Of a stretch of 10,368 nt of DNA, positions 1 to 5,906 are shown in pieces. Source of the stretch: RGIG4608 sp964534905. GTDB lineage: Bacteria > Bacillota > Clostridia > Oscillospirales > CAG-272. The translations under genes and the position numbers were made by a program. The stretch spans positions 1-10,368 of the forward strand of contig CAZHPZ010000040.1 in assembly GCA_964534905.1 (NCBI GenBank), read 5' to 3'. The first letter of the stretch is position 1, and each line of letters starts with the position of its first letter. Below the pieces are notes generated by a model, which was given only the letters and a program-made list of their open reading frames with translations, had not been told where the DNA came from and did not search any database.

Positions 1-168
1 TTTCATTGCCCGGTCGAAAATACAGTCGACTCGCGGTGCGACTCAGTCGCTTGCGACGCTCGTTATTTTCTCCTGTCTCACGCTCCCTGCTTCCGCCACC
101 GGCGGCGGTCGTGTTCGACACCCACTCCCTCCGGGAACCCGTCGGTCGTTCGGTTCAAATCCCCGAAT
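1..168. other. GC-rich structured non-coding block downstream of the tRNA operon
   Basis: I see no credible gene here. The block is clearly richer in G+C than its neighbours and full of small inverted repeats. GTCGC/GCGAC-type units recur between 24 and 57, including the perfect palindromes GCGACTCAGTCGC (38-50) and GTCGCTTGCGAC (46-57). GAAAATA (16-22) is matched by TATTTTC (64-70). Further hairpins are CCGCC/GGCGG (93-105) and GTGT/ACAC (111-121). The right end carries a tRNA-like fragment, listed separately. One plus-strand frame is open through most of the block, but it has no ATG/RBS start and looks incidental. A repeated intergenic element linked to tRNA loci is my inference. Confidence 0.5.
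136..163 (+). repeat. Inverted partial copy of the initiator tRNA 3' half
   Basis: Read on the plus strand, 28 nt align without gaps to the variable region and T-arm of the minus-strand initiator tRNA (218-245). Shared blocks are AACCCG, GGTCGT and GGTTCAAATCCC, giving 24 identities of 28. Both differing dinucleotides are TC here and GA in the tRNA. The fragment lacks an acceptor stem, anticodon arm and CCA, so it is not a functional tRNA. It may be a decayed tRNA remnant or part of a tRNA-associated repeat. Confidence 0.6.
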
Positions 169-199
169 AAAAAAGAAAGGGCACCGTATGGTGTCCTTT
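169..199 (-). terminator. Rho-independent terminator of the tRNA operon
   Basis: On the minus strand a stem AAAGGACACC / GGTGCCCTTT with loop ATAC (one A·C mismatch) is followed by CTTTTTT. It starts just 5 nt after the encoded CCA of the initiator tRNA, as expected for the end of this two-tRNA transcript. Confidence 0.85.
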
Positions 200-204
200 G
201 ATTT

Positions 205-282
<78 letters not shown>

Positions 283-296
283 ATATATTATTCGGG

Positions 297-385
297 TGGT
301 GCCGGGAACGGGAATCGAACCCGTACGGTACTTTCGTACCACGGGATTTTAAGTCCCGGGCGTCTGCCAATTTCGCCACCCCGGC
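297..385 (-). tRNA. tRNA-Leu (anticodon UAA), with CCA
   Basis: This is a class II tRNA with a long variable arm (GGTAC-GAAA-GTACC). The acceptor stem is GCCGGGG / TCCCGGC, the anticodon stem-loop CGGGA-CTTAAAA-TCCCG (anticodon at 349-351), and the T-arm ACGGG-TTCGATT-CCCGT. The discriminator base is A and CCA is encoded at 297-299. It decodes UUA (and UUG by wobble). It is the first gene of the minus-strand tRNA operon, about 40 nt from the predicted transcription start. All arms pair well, so it should be functional. Confidence 0.96.
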
Positions 386-430
386 GTAATTTGCATCGCC
401 ACGTATGCGACCACTCTTAATTGCTTGAAT

Positions 431-459
431 ATTATAACACATAAAAATGTGTTTGTCAA
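431..459 (-). promoter_or_regulatory. Consensus sigma-A promoter for the tRNA operon
   Basis: On the minus strand the -35 is TTGACA (454-459), the spacer is exactly 17 bp and the -10 is TATAAT (431-436), a perfect consensus match. The 18 bp AACACATAAAAATGTGTT (436-453, plus strand) form a 7-bp inverted repeat that fills the spacer. The promoter points leftward into tRNA-Leu. Confidence 0.92.
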
Positions 460-479
460 CACCCTTTTGATAAAAATTA

Positions 480-508
480 TTGACTTTTTGCTCTTTTTAG
501 TTTAAAAT
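480..508 (+). promoter_or_regulatory. Promoter for the unknown gene and recG
   Basis: TTGACT (480-485), a 17-bp spacer and TAAAAT (503-508) make a near-consensus promoter pointing rightward. Its -35 lies 20 bp from the -35 of the divergent tRNA promoter. The predicted transcript starts near 515, which excludes the ATG at 507 as a start codon for the following gene. Confidence 0.75.
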
Positions 509-551
509 GTATTTACTACTGTTAATATATTATGCATGGAAAATGAAAATT

Positions 552-1382
552 ATGAGTGCTTACTGTAATTCTGCCGAGATTTTTTACGAGGACATTTATC
601 TCTTTTCCCTTAACGGAAAGCTGCTTGCGTGCAGAGAAAAATTGTCAAGAGGCATTAACAATCTTTATGATATTTTCGGTGATAGTGACGCCTCGGCACT
701 TCGGCGTCAAATAAATTCGTATTTGTCGGACGGAGTTTTCTTTGCTCGTTCGCTTATCGGTCCTGTAATAGTTGAGCATTCGGCTTTTTTGAAATTCGGC
801 GTTGTGCTTGTTATAATTCCGCATGCGACGGACGATTTTATAGAATCCGATGACGGCAGGGTGATTGTTAAGAGTAGGGGGAATTCCTTTGTCCACGCGG
901 TTATGAGAGACGTGCGTCTCGGACGGCTGCACAATGCAAGGACGAATGCGGAGGAGCTTTTGCTGCTTCGTGACTTTGCGATTGAGTGCTTCAGGCTTAT
1001 CGGAAGCGGGCTTGATATGAATTCCGTCTCTTATTGCGACGATGTATGCGAAAATCGGATAGATATGGATCTGTATGCGTTGATTATTTGCTGCACGGCA
1101 CTTCTGTCGCGCAGATACACCGACGAGCGTTTGTCCCATATAACAGCCGTGCTTGAATCTCGTGGGATTTGCTTTGATATTGTGTTCAAATGTTCCGATC
1201 CGGAAAGATATGCTTCGCTTTACTCGTGTCTCAATCTGCTTTTGAGGAGCGGTGAGAGCGTTGATATGCCGTTTGAAATTTCGCACTGTGACGGCGAGAT
1301 ATATCTTCGCATTTATCCGTGGGTCAGAGAAAGGCGAGATTCGGAGGTCAAGCAGGACACCAAAGTCGAAAAATGTAATTAA
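552..1382 (+). CDS. Hypothetical protein of about 276 residues, upstream of recG
   Basis: I do not recognise this protein. The frame is open from 507, but an ATG at 507 would overlap the promoter -10. ATG 552 (protein beginning MSAYCNSAEIF) is preferred, with GGA at 538-540 as a weak ribosome site; ATG 543 is the alternative. There is no signal peptide and no clear membrane segment. The N-terminal half contains a sensor-like alternation (LFSLNGKLLAC; FGVVLVIIPH). The C-terminal half has a helical stretch (ARTNAEELLLLRDFAIECF), then DMDLYALIICCTALL and a terminal strand (GEIYLRIYPWV). This order is faintly like a histidine-kinase-type ATPase that has lost its Asn and Gly motifs, but that is speculation. 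It is rich in Cys and Arg and ends in a charged tail. recG starts 44 nt downstream, so cotranscription is likely. Confidence 0.7.
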   Translation: MSAYCNSAEIFYEDIYLFSLNGKLLACREKLSRGINNLYDIFGDSDASALRRQINSYLSDGVFFARSLIGPVIVEHSAFLKFGVVLVIIPHATDDFIESDDGRVIVKSRGNSFVHAVMRDVRLGRLHNARTNAEELLLLRDFAIECFRLIGSGLDMNSVSYCDDVCENRIDMDLYALIICCTALLSRRYTDERLSHITAVLESRGICFDIVFKCSDPERYASLYSCLNLLLRSGESVDMPFEISHCDGEIYLRIYPWVRERRDSEVKQDTKVEKCN

Positions 1383-1426
1383 CGATTATAAATCTCATTA
1401 TATTATGTATATGAAAGGAGAGCAAT

Positions 1427-3553
1427 ATGCCAAATGTTATGAATTCGCCGGTTACGGTGCTTACGGGTGTCGGAGCGGTGCGCGGTGCACAATATGAAAG
1501 GCTCGGAATAAGCACTGTTTCGGATTTACTTTATCACTTTCCTCGTGCGTATGAAAACAGGGGCGATGTTAAGCTGCTCTCCGAGTGCGTAAGCGGAGAA
1601 AAATGCTCCGTTGTGCTGACTGTCGGTACTGTGCCGAAAAAATCTATGATACGCCGAGGAATGGTGCTGTTGAAATTCAGCGCATTTGACGACAGCGGCG
1701 TTTGCGAGATAACGTACTTTAATCAGAATTATCTTGCGGACAAATTTCCGCTCGGCGCCACGTTCCGCTTTTATGGGCAGATTGAGCGTGTAGGCAATCG
1801 TTATAAGATGAGCTCGCCCGCACATGAGATGGTGCGCGAGGATGTGTCACTTCCACCGCTCGTTCCGATATATCCGATGACGGAGGGGCTGTCGAGGACG
1901 AGGATAAGTGCGGATGTTCAAAACGCTCTTTCGGTGACTGCAACGGAGATCAAGGATCATCTTCCCGATGAGATACGCAGGAAGTACGGACTTTGTACGC
2001 TTCCGTTCGCTCTCAGGGCGATACATATGCCTGCCGATTACGAGTCGGTCGCACGTGCGAAGCGCAGACTTATTTTTGATGAATTTTTTATATTTTCTCT
2101 CGGAATGGAGCTGTCCGGCAAGGCTCGCAGGGAGTACGGAGCACCTCAATGTGAGGTTGAGGGGCTTGACGAAATACTTTCTATGCTTCCGTATGAGCTG
2201 ACGGGAGACCAAAGGCGAGCGGTTGAGGATATCCGTGCGGATATGGCTCGTTCGACACCGATGAGCCGAATTGTAGTCGGTGATGTCGGATGCGGAAAAA
2301 CGGCGGTGGCTCTTTGCGCAATGTACATAGCGCTTAAGAGCGGTAGACAGGCTGTGCTTATGGCGCCTACGGAGATACTCGCGCGTCAGCATTATGCCGA
2401 GATAGTACCTATGCTTGAAAGACTCGGATACAGGTGCGAGCTGCTTGTCGGCTCGCTTTCACCTCATGAAAAAAAACGCGTGCGTGAGAAAATTGCATCT
2501 GCCGATCCCGAACAGCGTGCGGACGCGGTAATAGGAACGCACGCATTAATATCCGAGGGCGTGGAATTTTATTCTCCGGGAGTGCTTGTTACCGATGAGC
2601 AGCACCGCTTCGGCGTTGCTCAGAGAGCTACGCTTTCGAAAAAGGGAGAGCGCGCGCACGTGCTCGTAATGAGTGCAACGCCCATACCTCGATCGCTTGC
2701 TCTGGTGCTTTACGGAGATCTTGATCTTTCGAAGATAAACGAAATGCCGCGCGGCAGGCAGAGAGTCGATACCTTTGCGGTTGACAGCTCGTACCGTGAC
2801 AGGCTGAATGCGTTCATACAAAAGCAAGTCTCTCTCGGCGGTCAGGTATATGTTGTGTGCCCGTCGATAGATAATGAGGCGGATGACGGCTCGGGAGAGA
2901 TATCACTTTCCGATATCGGTGAAAAAAGGGAAGCGCTTCCGCCCATCTCCTCTGCCGTGAAACTTTCCGAGAAGCTTGCAAGTGCTCTGCCGAGCCTCAG
3001 GGTCGCTCTTTTGCACGGTCAGATGAAGGGCACCGATAAGGACAGAATAATGAAGGATTTTGCCGACGGCAATGTTGACGTGCTCGTTTCAACGACTGTA
3101 ATAGAGGTCGGAGTCAATGTGCCCCGCGCCACACTTATGATAATAGAAAATGCGGAGCGCTTCGGGCTTGCTCAGCTTCATCAACTGCGGGGAAGAGTAG
3201 GACGAGGATCACTCAAATCATACTGCGTGCTTGTATCCGATGCTAAGGGAGAGAAAGCAAGAGCAAGGCTTGATACGATGAAAACGGAATACGACGGATT
3301 TAAAATAGCGGAAAAGGATCTTGCACTCAGGGGCCCCGGAGACTTTATAAGAGGCTCCTCCGATCCTCTTGTTCGCCAAAGCGGAGGACTTCACTTCCGA
3401 CTTGCCGATATGAACGAGGACGGCTCCGTGCTGAACGACGCCGCTGAGGCGGCAAGGGAGCTTATTACTAACTCACCAGAGCTGACACAAAATCCCGACA
3501 TTGCGGCAATGATACACAGAATGTTTTCCATTGACGCTTTTTCGCTTAACTAA
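1427..3553 (+). CDS. recG: ATP-dependent DNA helicase RecG
   Basis: RecG is a superfamily 2 helicase that remodels stalled replication forks and branch-migrates Holliday junctions. The N-terminal ~170 residues fit the wedge/OB-fold domain (LTGVGAVRGAQYERLGI, LLYHFPRAYENR). The helicase motifs follow in order: ELTGDQRRA (Q-like motif, ~262), VGDVGCGKT (Walker A, ~285; Ser is more usual than this Cys), APTEILARQH, DEQHRFGV (Walker B, ~389), MSATPIPR (~414), LLHGQMKG, STTVIEVGVNVP, and QLHQLRGRVGRG (~582). The C-terminal RGPGDFIRG signature is present. The length of 708 residues is normal for the family (E. coli 693). The start at 1427 has AAAGGAG at 1414-1420. No promoter is obvious in the 44-nt gap, so it probably shares the promoter at 480-508. 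Confidence 0.97.
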   Translation: MPNVMNSPVTVLTGVGAVRGAQYERLGISTVSDLLYHFPRAYENRGDVKLLSECVSGEKCSVVLTVGTVPKKSMIRRGMVLLKFSAFDDSGVCEITYFNQNYLADKFPLGATFRFYGQIERVGNRYKMSSPAHEMVREDVSLPPLVPIYPMTEGLSRTRISADVQNALSVTATEIKDHLPDEIRRKYGLCTLPFALRAIHMPADYESVARAKRRLIFDEFFIFSLGMELSGKARREYGAPQCEVEGLDEILSMLPYELTGDQRRAVEDIRADMARSTPMSRIVVGDVGCGKTAVALCAMYIALKSGRQAVLMAPTEILARQHYAEIVPMLERLGYRCELLVGSLSPHEKKRVREKIASADPEQRADAVIGTHALISEGVEFYSPGVLVTDEQHRFGVAQRATLSKKGERAHVLVMSATPIPRSLALVLYGDLDLSKINEMPRGRQRVDTFAVDSSYRDRLNAFIQKQVSLGGQVYVVCPSIDNEADDGSGEISLSDIGEKREALPPISSAVKLSEKLASALPSLRVALLHGQMKGTDKDRIMKDFADGNVDVLVSTTVIEVGVNVPRATLMIIENAERFGLAQLHQLRGRVGRGSLKSYCVLVSDAKGEKARARLDTMKTEYDGFKIAEKDLALRGPGDFIRGSSDPLVRQSGGLHFRLADMNEDGSVLNDAAEAARELITNSPELTQNPDIAAMIHRMFSIDAFSLN

Positions 3554-3611
3554 TGCGAATTTTGTGAAAAAATCGCGTTATTCTATGCTTTTTCATAAAA
3601 AATACGCATTA
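3551..3611. repeat. Imperfect long inverted repeat after recG
   Basis: TAATGCG (3551-3557, including the recG stop) pairs with CGCATTA (3605-3611). The match continues inward through the A/T-rich parts (ATTTT..TGAAAAA against TTTTTCAT..AAAAT) with small gaps, and the loop is near TCGCGTTATTC. No clean T-tract follows on either strand, so it is not a canonical terminator, although it may still end or protect the recG transcript. GAATTTTGTGAA (3557-3568) can alternatively pair with TTCACAAAAAATTC (3625-3638). Confidence 0.5.
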
Positions 3612-3650
3612 ATATTCGAAAACATTCACAAAAAATTCATATATATGTGG

Positions 3651-3679
3651 TAAAATACAACTTGTTGACAAGTCAACAA
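3651..3679 (+). promoter_or_regulatory. Candidate promoter and MarR operator
   Basis: A -10-like TAAAAT (3651-3656) has only a weak -35. Immediately downstream is the palindrome TTGTTGACAAGTCAACAA (3662-3679), two perfect 8-bp arms around AA. It covers the expected transcription start and ends before the GGAGG (3686-3690) of the MarR-family gene. Size and position fit a MarR-dimer operator for autorepression. Binding is inferred. Confidence 0.65.
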
Positions 3680-3694
3680 CTTTTTGGAGGGTAG

Positions 3695-4165
3695 ATGGAC
3701 AGCAACAAATTTTTGATGTTTTACCAAAGCTTTGACACGATAGTCAAAGCCATAAAAAGAATGGAAATGTCATATATGCGAGAATACGGATTACGTTCGG
3801 TTCATATGCGATGCCTTATGAAGATAAAGGTGAGCGAGAACGGAATGACGGCGGCGGAGCTTTCCCGTGAATGCGGAACGGACAGAGCGCTTTCGTCACG
3901 TATTCTGCGAGAGCTCGGCGACGGCGGATTCGTTGTCGCAAAAGCTCACGGAGAGGGAAGGGCTTACAGAAAAAGATTTTTTCTGACCGAGAAGAGCCAA
4001 AAAATCACCGACGATATCAGCGCCGATATTACGAGATATATCATTGCGGCGCGCGGCGATACTCCCGAGGAGGACATAAAGACGTTTTACAGAGTTCTCT
4101 TTTCGTTTGAAAAGAACATTTCCGAGCTTAATTCCAACAAAAAAGGAGATTATTATGGAACGTAA
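3695..4165 (+). CDS. MarR-family transcriptional regulator
   Basis: The 156-residue protein has the usual MarR length and layout. Helices at the N-terminus (FLMFYQSFDTIVKAIKRME) and C-terminus suit dimerisation. The central winged helix runs from ~35 to 100: MTAAELSRECGTDRALSSRILRELG is the helix-turn-helix with recognition helix, and VVAKAHGEGRAYRKRFFLTEK is the wing. The start at 3695 has GGAGGG 4 nt upstream. The stop overlaps the following acyl-CoA ligase gene by 11 nt, so the two are translated together. The regulator very likely controls this operon through the palindrome just upstream, with a fatty acid or acyl-CoA as a plausible ligand. The ligand is inference from context, by analogy with MarR proteins that govern lipid genes such as FabT. 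Confidence 0.9.
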   Translation: MDSNKFLMFYQSFDTIVKAIKRMEMSYMREYGLRSVHMRCLMKIKVSENGMTAAELSRECGTDRALSSRILRELGDGGFVVAKAHGEGRAYRKRFFLTEKSQKITDDISADITRYIIAARGDTPEEDIKTFYRVLFSFEKNISELNSNKKGDYYGT

Positions 4166-5861
4166 CGAATATTACGACGAGCCTGTAAGGTCGATATACG
4201 GTATAATAGACCTTGCCTGCAAGAAATTCGGCGACAAGCCCTTGTTTGCCTTTGAAAGAAACGGTGTGGATTATGAAATGTCGTATCCGCAGTACCGCGA
4301 TTATGCGGCGGCTATGACGCGCGGATTTATTCACAGCGGCCTTGCGGGAAAGAGAGTTGCCGTTATAGGCGAAACCTCACCCGAATGGCTTGCTATATAT
4401 ATTGCCACGATTACGTCGGGGGGCGTTATCGTTCCTATCGACGTTGCACTTTCACAGGATCAGTTCGTCGATTTCGTGAGCGTTGCCGATGCGGAGGTTA
4501 TTGCATATTCAAACACATGGGCGACGTTTATCGAGGAGAACGAGGATAAATTTGAAAAGGTCAGCCATTTCATAAGACTTACCGACGCCGAGTTCGATTT
4601 TGAAAGCGCAGAGGAATATCCGCTTGAAAGACATACGTCTGCTTCCCATATAGCGCATACGGGTAATGCCGTTACCGATATCGAGATTCCCGAGCAGGAT
4701 ACGGAGAAAATGAGCATTATGCTCTTCACCTCGGGTACAACGGGAACGAGCAAGATAGTTATGCTCTGCCAGAGAAATATATGTGCGGTCATAAACGGCG
4801 CACGTGTTCCGCTTGCGGGAGTAACCGTCGACGATACAATCCTTTCAGTGCTTCCCGTGCATCATACATACGAGCTTACCTGCGGACTTTTCGGCGGAAT
4901 AGACCACGGAGTTAAGATCTGTATAAACGATTCGATAAAGCACGTTTCGAGAAATATGAAGAAGTATAAGCCCACGCTTATGGTTGTTGTGCCTCTTTAT
5001 GTTGAGGTGTTCTATAACACGATTATGAGGACTGTAAGAAAGCAGGGCATTGAGAAGAAGTTTAATCTTGCGATAAAGCTCGCTCAGGCTGCGGGTAAGA
5101 TCAATATCGACCTCAGCAAGCAGCTCTTCGGTCAGGTAACCGAGGGCTTCGGCGGTAGACTCAACAAAATCATCTGCGGCGGTGCAGCCTTGCGTTCCGA
5201 GCTTGTGGATATTTTCCGTGCAATCGGCATAAAGGTTACACAGGGCTACGGTATAACCGAATGCTCGCCCCTTGTCGCATGCGTTCCGTTTGATGTTTAC
5301 AATCCCAAATCCTGCGGTGTTCTTTGCGACGGAGTACAGGTGTTTATCGATAAAGAAAAGCCCGATGACGAGTTCGGCGAGATAGTCGTAAAGGGTGATA
5401 ACGTAATGCTCGGATATTACGGTAACGAGCAGGCAACACGCGACGTGCTTTCTCCCAAGGGCTGGTTCTATACCGGAGATTACGGATATATAGATAAGAA
5501 TAATTATCTTTACATCACCGGAAGAAAGAAGAATCTTATCGTTCTTCAGGACGGAAAGAATGTATTCCCGGAGGAGATTGAGGAGTATCTCTCCGCTATT
5601 CCGAATATCAAGGAGAGTGTTGTTGTCGGACGTGCAAAGGATAACGACCTTGCCATAACCGCGCTCATATATCCCGATTTCGACTATGCCTCAAGCGTTG
5701 GGCTTGACAGCCGTGAGGATGTTTATAACGCTATCAGGGAAAAGATAAATGCTATGAACAGAAAGCTTGTCGGCTACAAGAGAGTCGATGTTATCGAATT
5801 TATGGAGGAGCCGTTTGAAAAGACGCCATCTCAGAAGATAAAGAGATATTTGTATAAATAA
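4155..5861 (+). CDS. AMP-forming acyl-CoA synthetase (long-chain fatty acid-CoA ligase type)
   Basis: This is an ANL-superfamily adenylate-forming enzyme of 568 residues. It activates a carboxylic acid with ATP and then forms the CoA thioester. The motifs are MLFTSGTTGTSK (phosphate loop, ~189-200; the usual Pro before Lys is Ser here), VTQGYGITECSPL (acyl-adenylate site, ~361), GWFYTGDYGYID (ATP ribose-binding Asp, ~440), ITGRKKNLIVLQDGKNVFPEE (hinge and C-domain, ~453), and TPSQKIKR near the C-terminus (catalytic Lys ~561). The overall form fits long-chain fatty acid ligases, but chain length cannot be read from sequence. The start at 4155 is chosen over 4107 because AAAAGGAG lies at 4141-4148, six nt upstream. 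It overlaps the MarR-family gene by 11 nt. No signal peptide is seen, so it should be cytosolic or membrane-peripheral. Confidence 0.92.
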   Translation: MERNEYYDEPVRSIYGIIDLACKKFGDKPLFAFERNGVDYEMSYPQYRDYAAAMTRGFIHSGLAGKRVAVIGETSPEWLAIYIATITSGGVIVPIDVALSQDQFVDFVSVADAEVIAYSNTWATFIEENEDKFEKVSHFIRLTDAEFDFESAEEYPLERHTSASHIAHTGNAVTDIEIPEQDTEKMSIMLFTSGTTGTSKIVMLCQRNICAVINGARVPLAGVTVDDTILSVLPVHHTYELTCGLFGGIDHGVKICINDSIKHVSRNMKKYKPTLMVVVPLYVEVFYNTIMRTVRKQGIEKKFNLAIKLAQAAGKINIDLSKQLFGQVTEGFGGRLNKIICGGAALRSELVDIFRAIGIKVTQGYGITECSPLVACVPFDVYNPKSCGVLCDGVQVFIDKEKPDDEFGEIVVKGDNVMLGYYGNEQATRDVLSPKGWFYTGDYGYIDKNNYLYITGRKKNLIVLQDGKNVFPEEIEEYLSAIPNIKESVVVGRAKDNDLAITALIYPDFDYASSVGLDSREDVYNAIREKINAMNRKLVGYKRVDVIEFMEEPFEKTPSQKIKRYLYK

Positions 5862-5866
5862 AAAAC

Positions 5867-5904
5867 AAAAAGATAACGGATTGAATTATCCGTTATCTTT
5901 TTTT
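5867..5904. terminator. Bidirectional Rho-independent terminator
   Basis: A perfect 15-bp stem AAAAAGATAACGGAT / ATCCGTTATCTTTTT with a 6-nt loop carries T-runs in both directions. It sits between the convergent acyl-CoA ligase and serpin genes and can end both transcripts. Confidence 0.92.
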
Positions 5905-5906
5905 AT

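Noticed and set aside
507..551. N-terminal extension MYLLLLIYYAW on the gene before recG, which could look like a membrane segment
   Set aside because: ATG 507 overlaps the -10 box of the promoter at 503-508, so these codons lie at or before the transcription start. It also lacks a ribosome site.
645..1286. 213-codon minus-strand open frame opposite the hypothetical gene
   Set aside because: It is antisense to a longer frame that has a promoter and fits the operon. The product has no recognisable domain and no good ribosome site was seen.
1380..1426. Possible separate promoter for recG (TATATT-like sequence near 1399)
   Set aside because: There is no acceptable -35 at the right distance, and the A/T-rich gap makes chance -10 matches likely. 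Cotranscription with the upstream gene is simpler.
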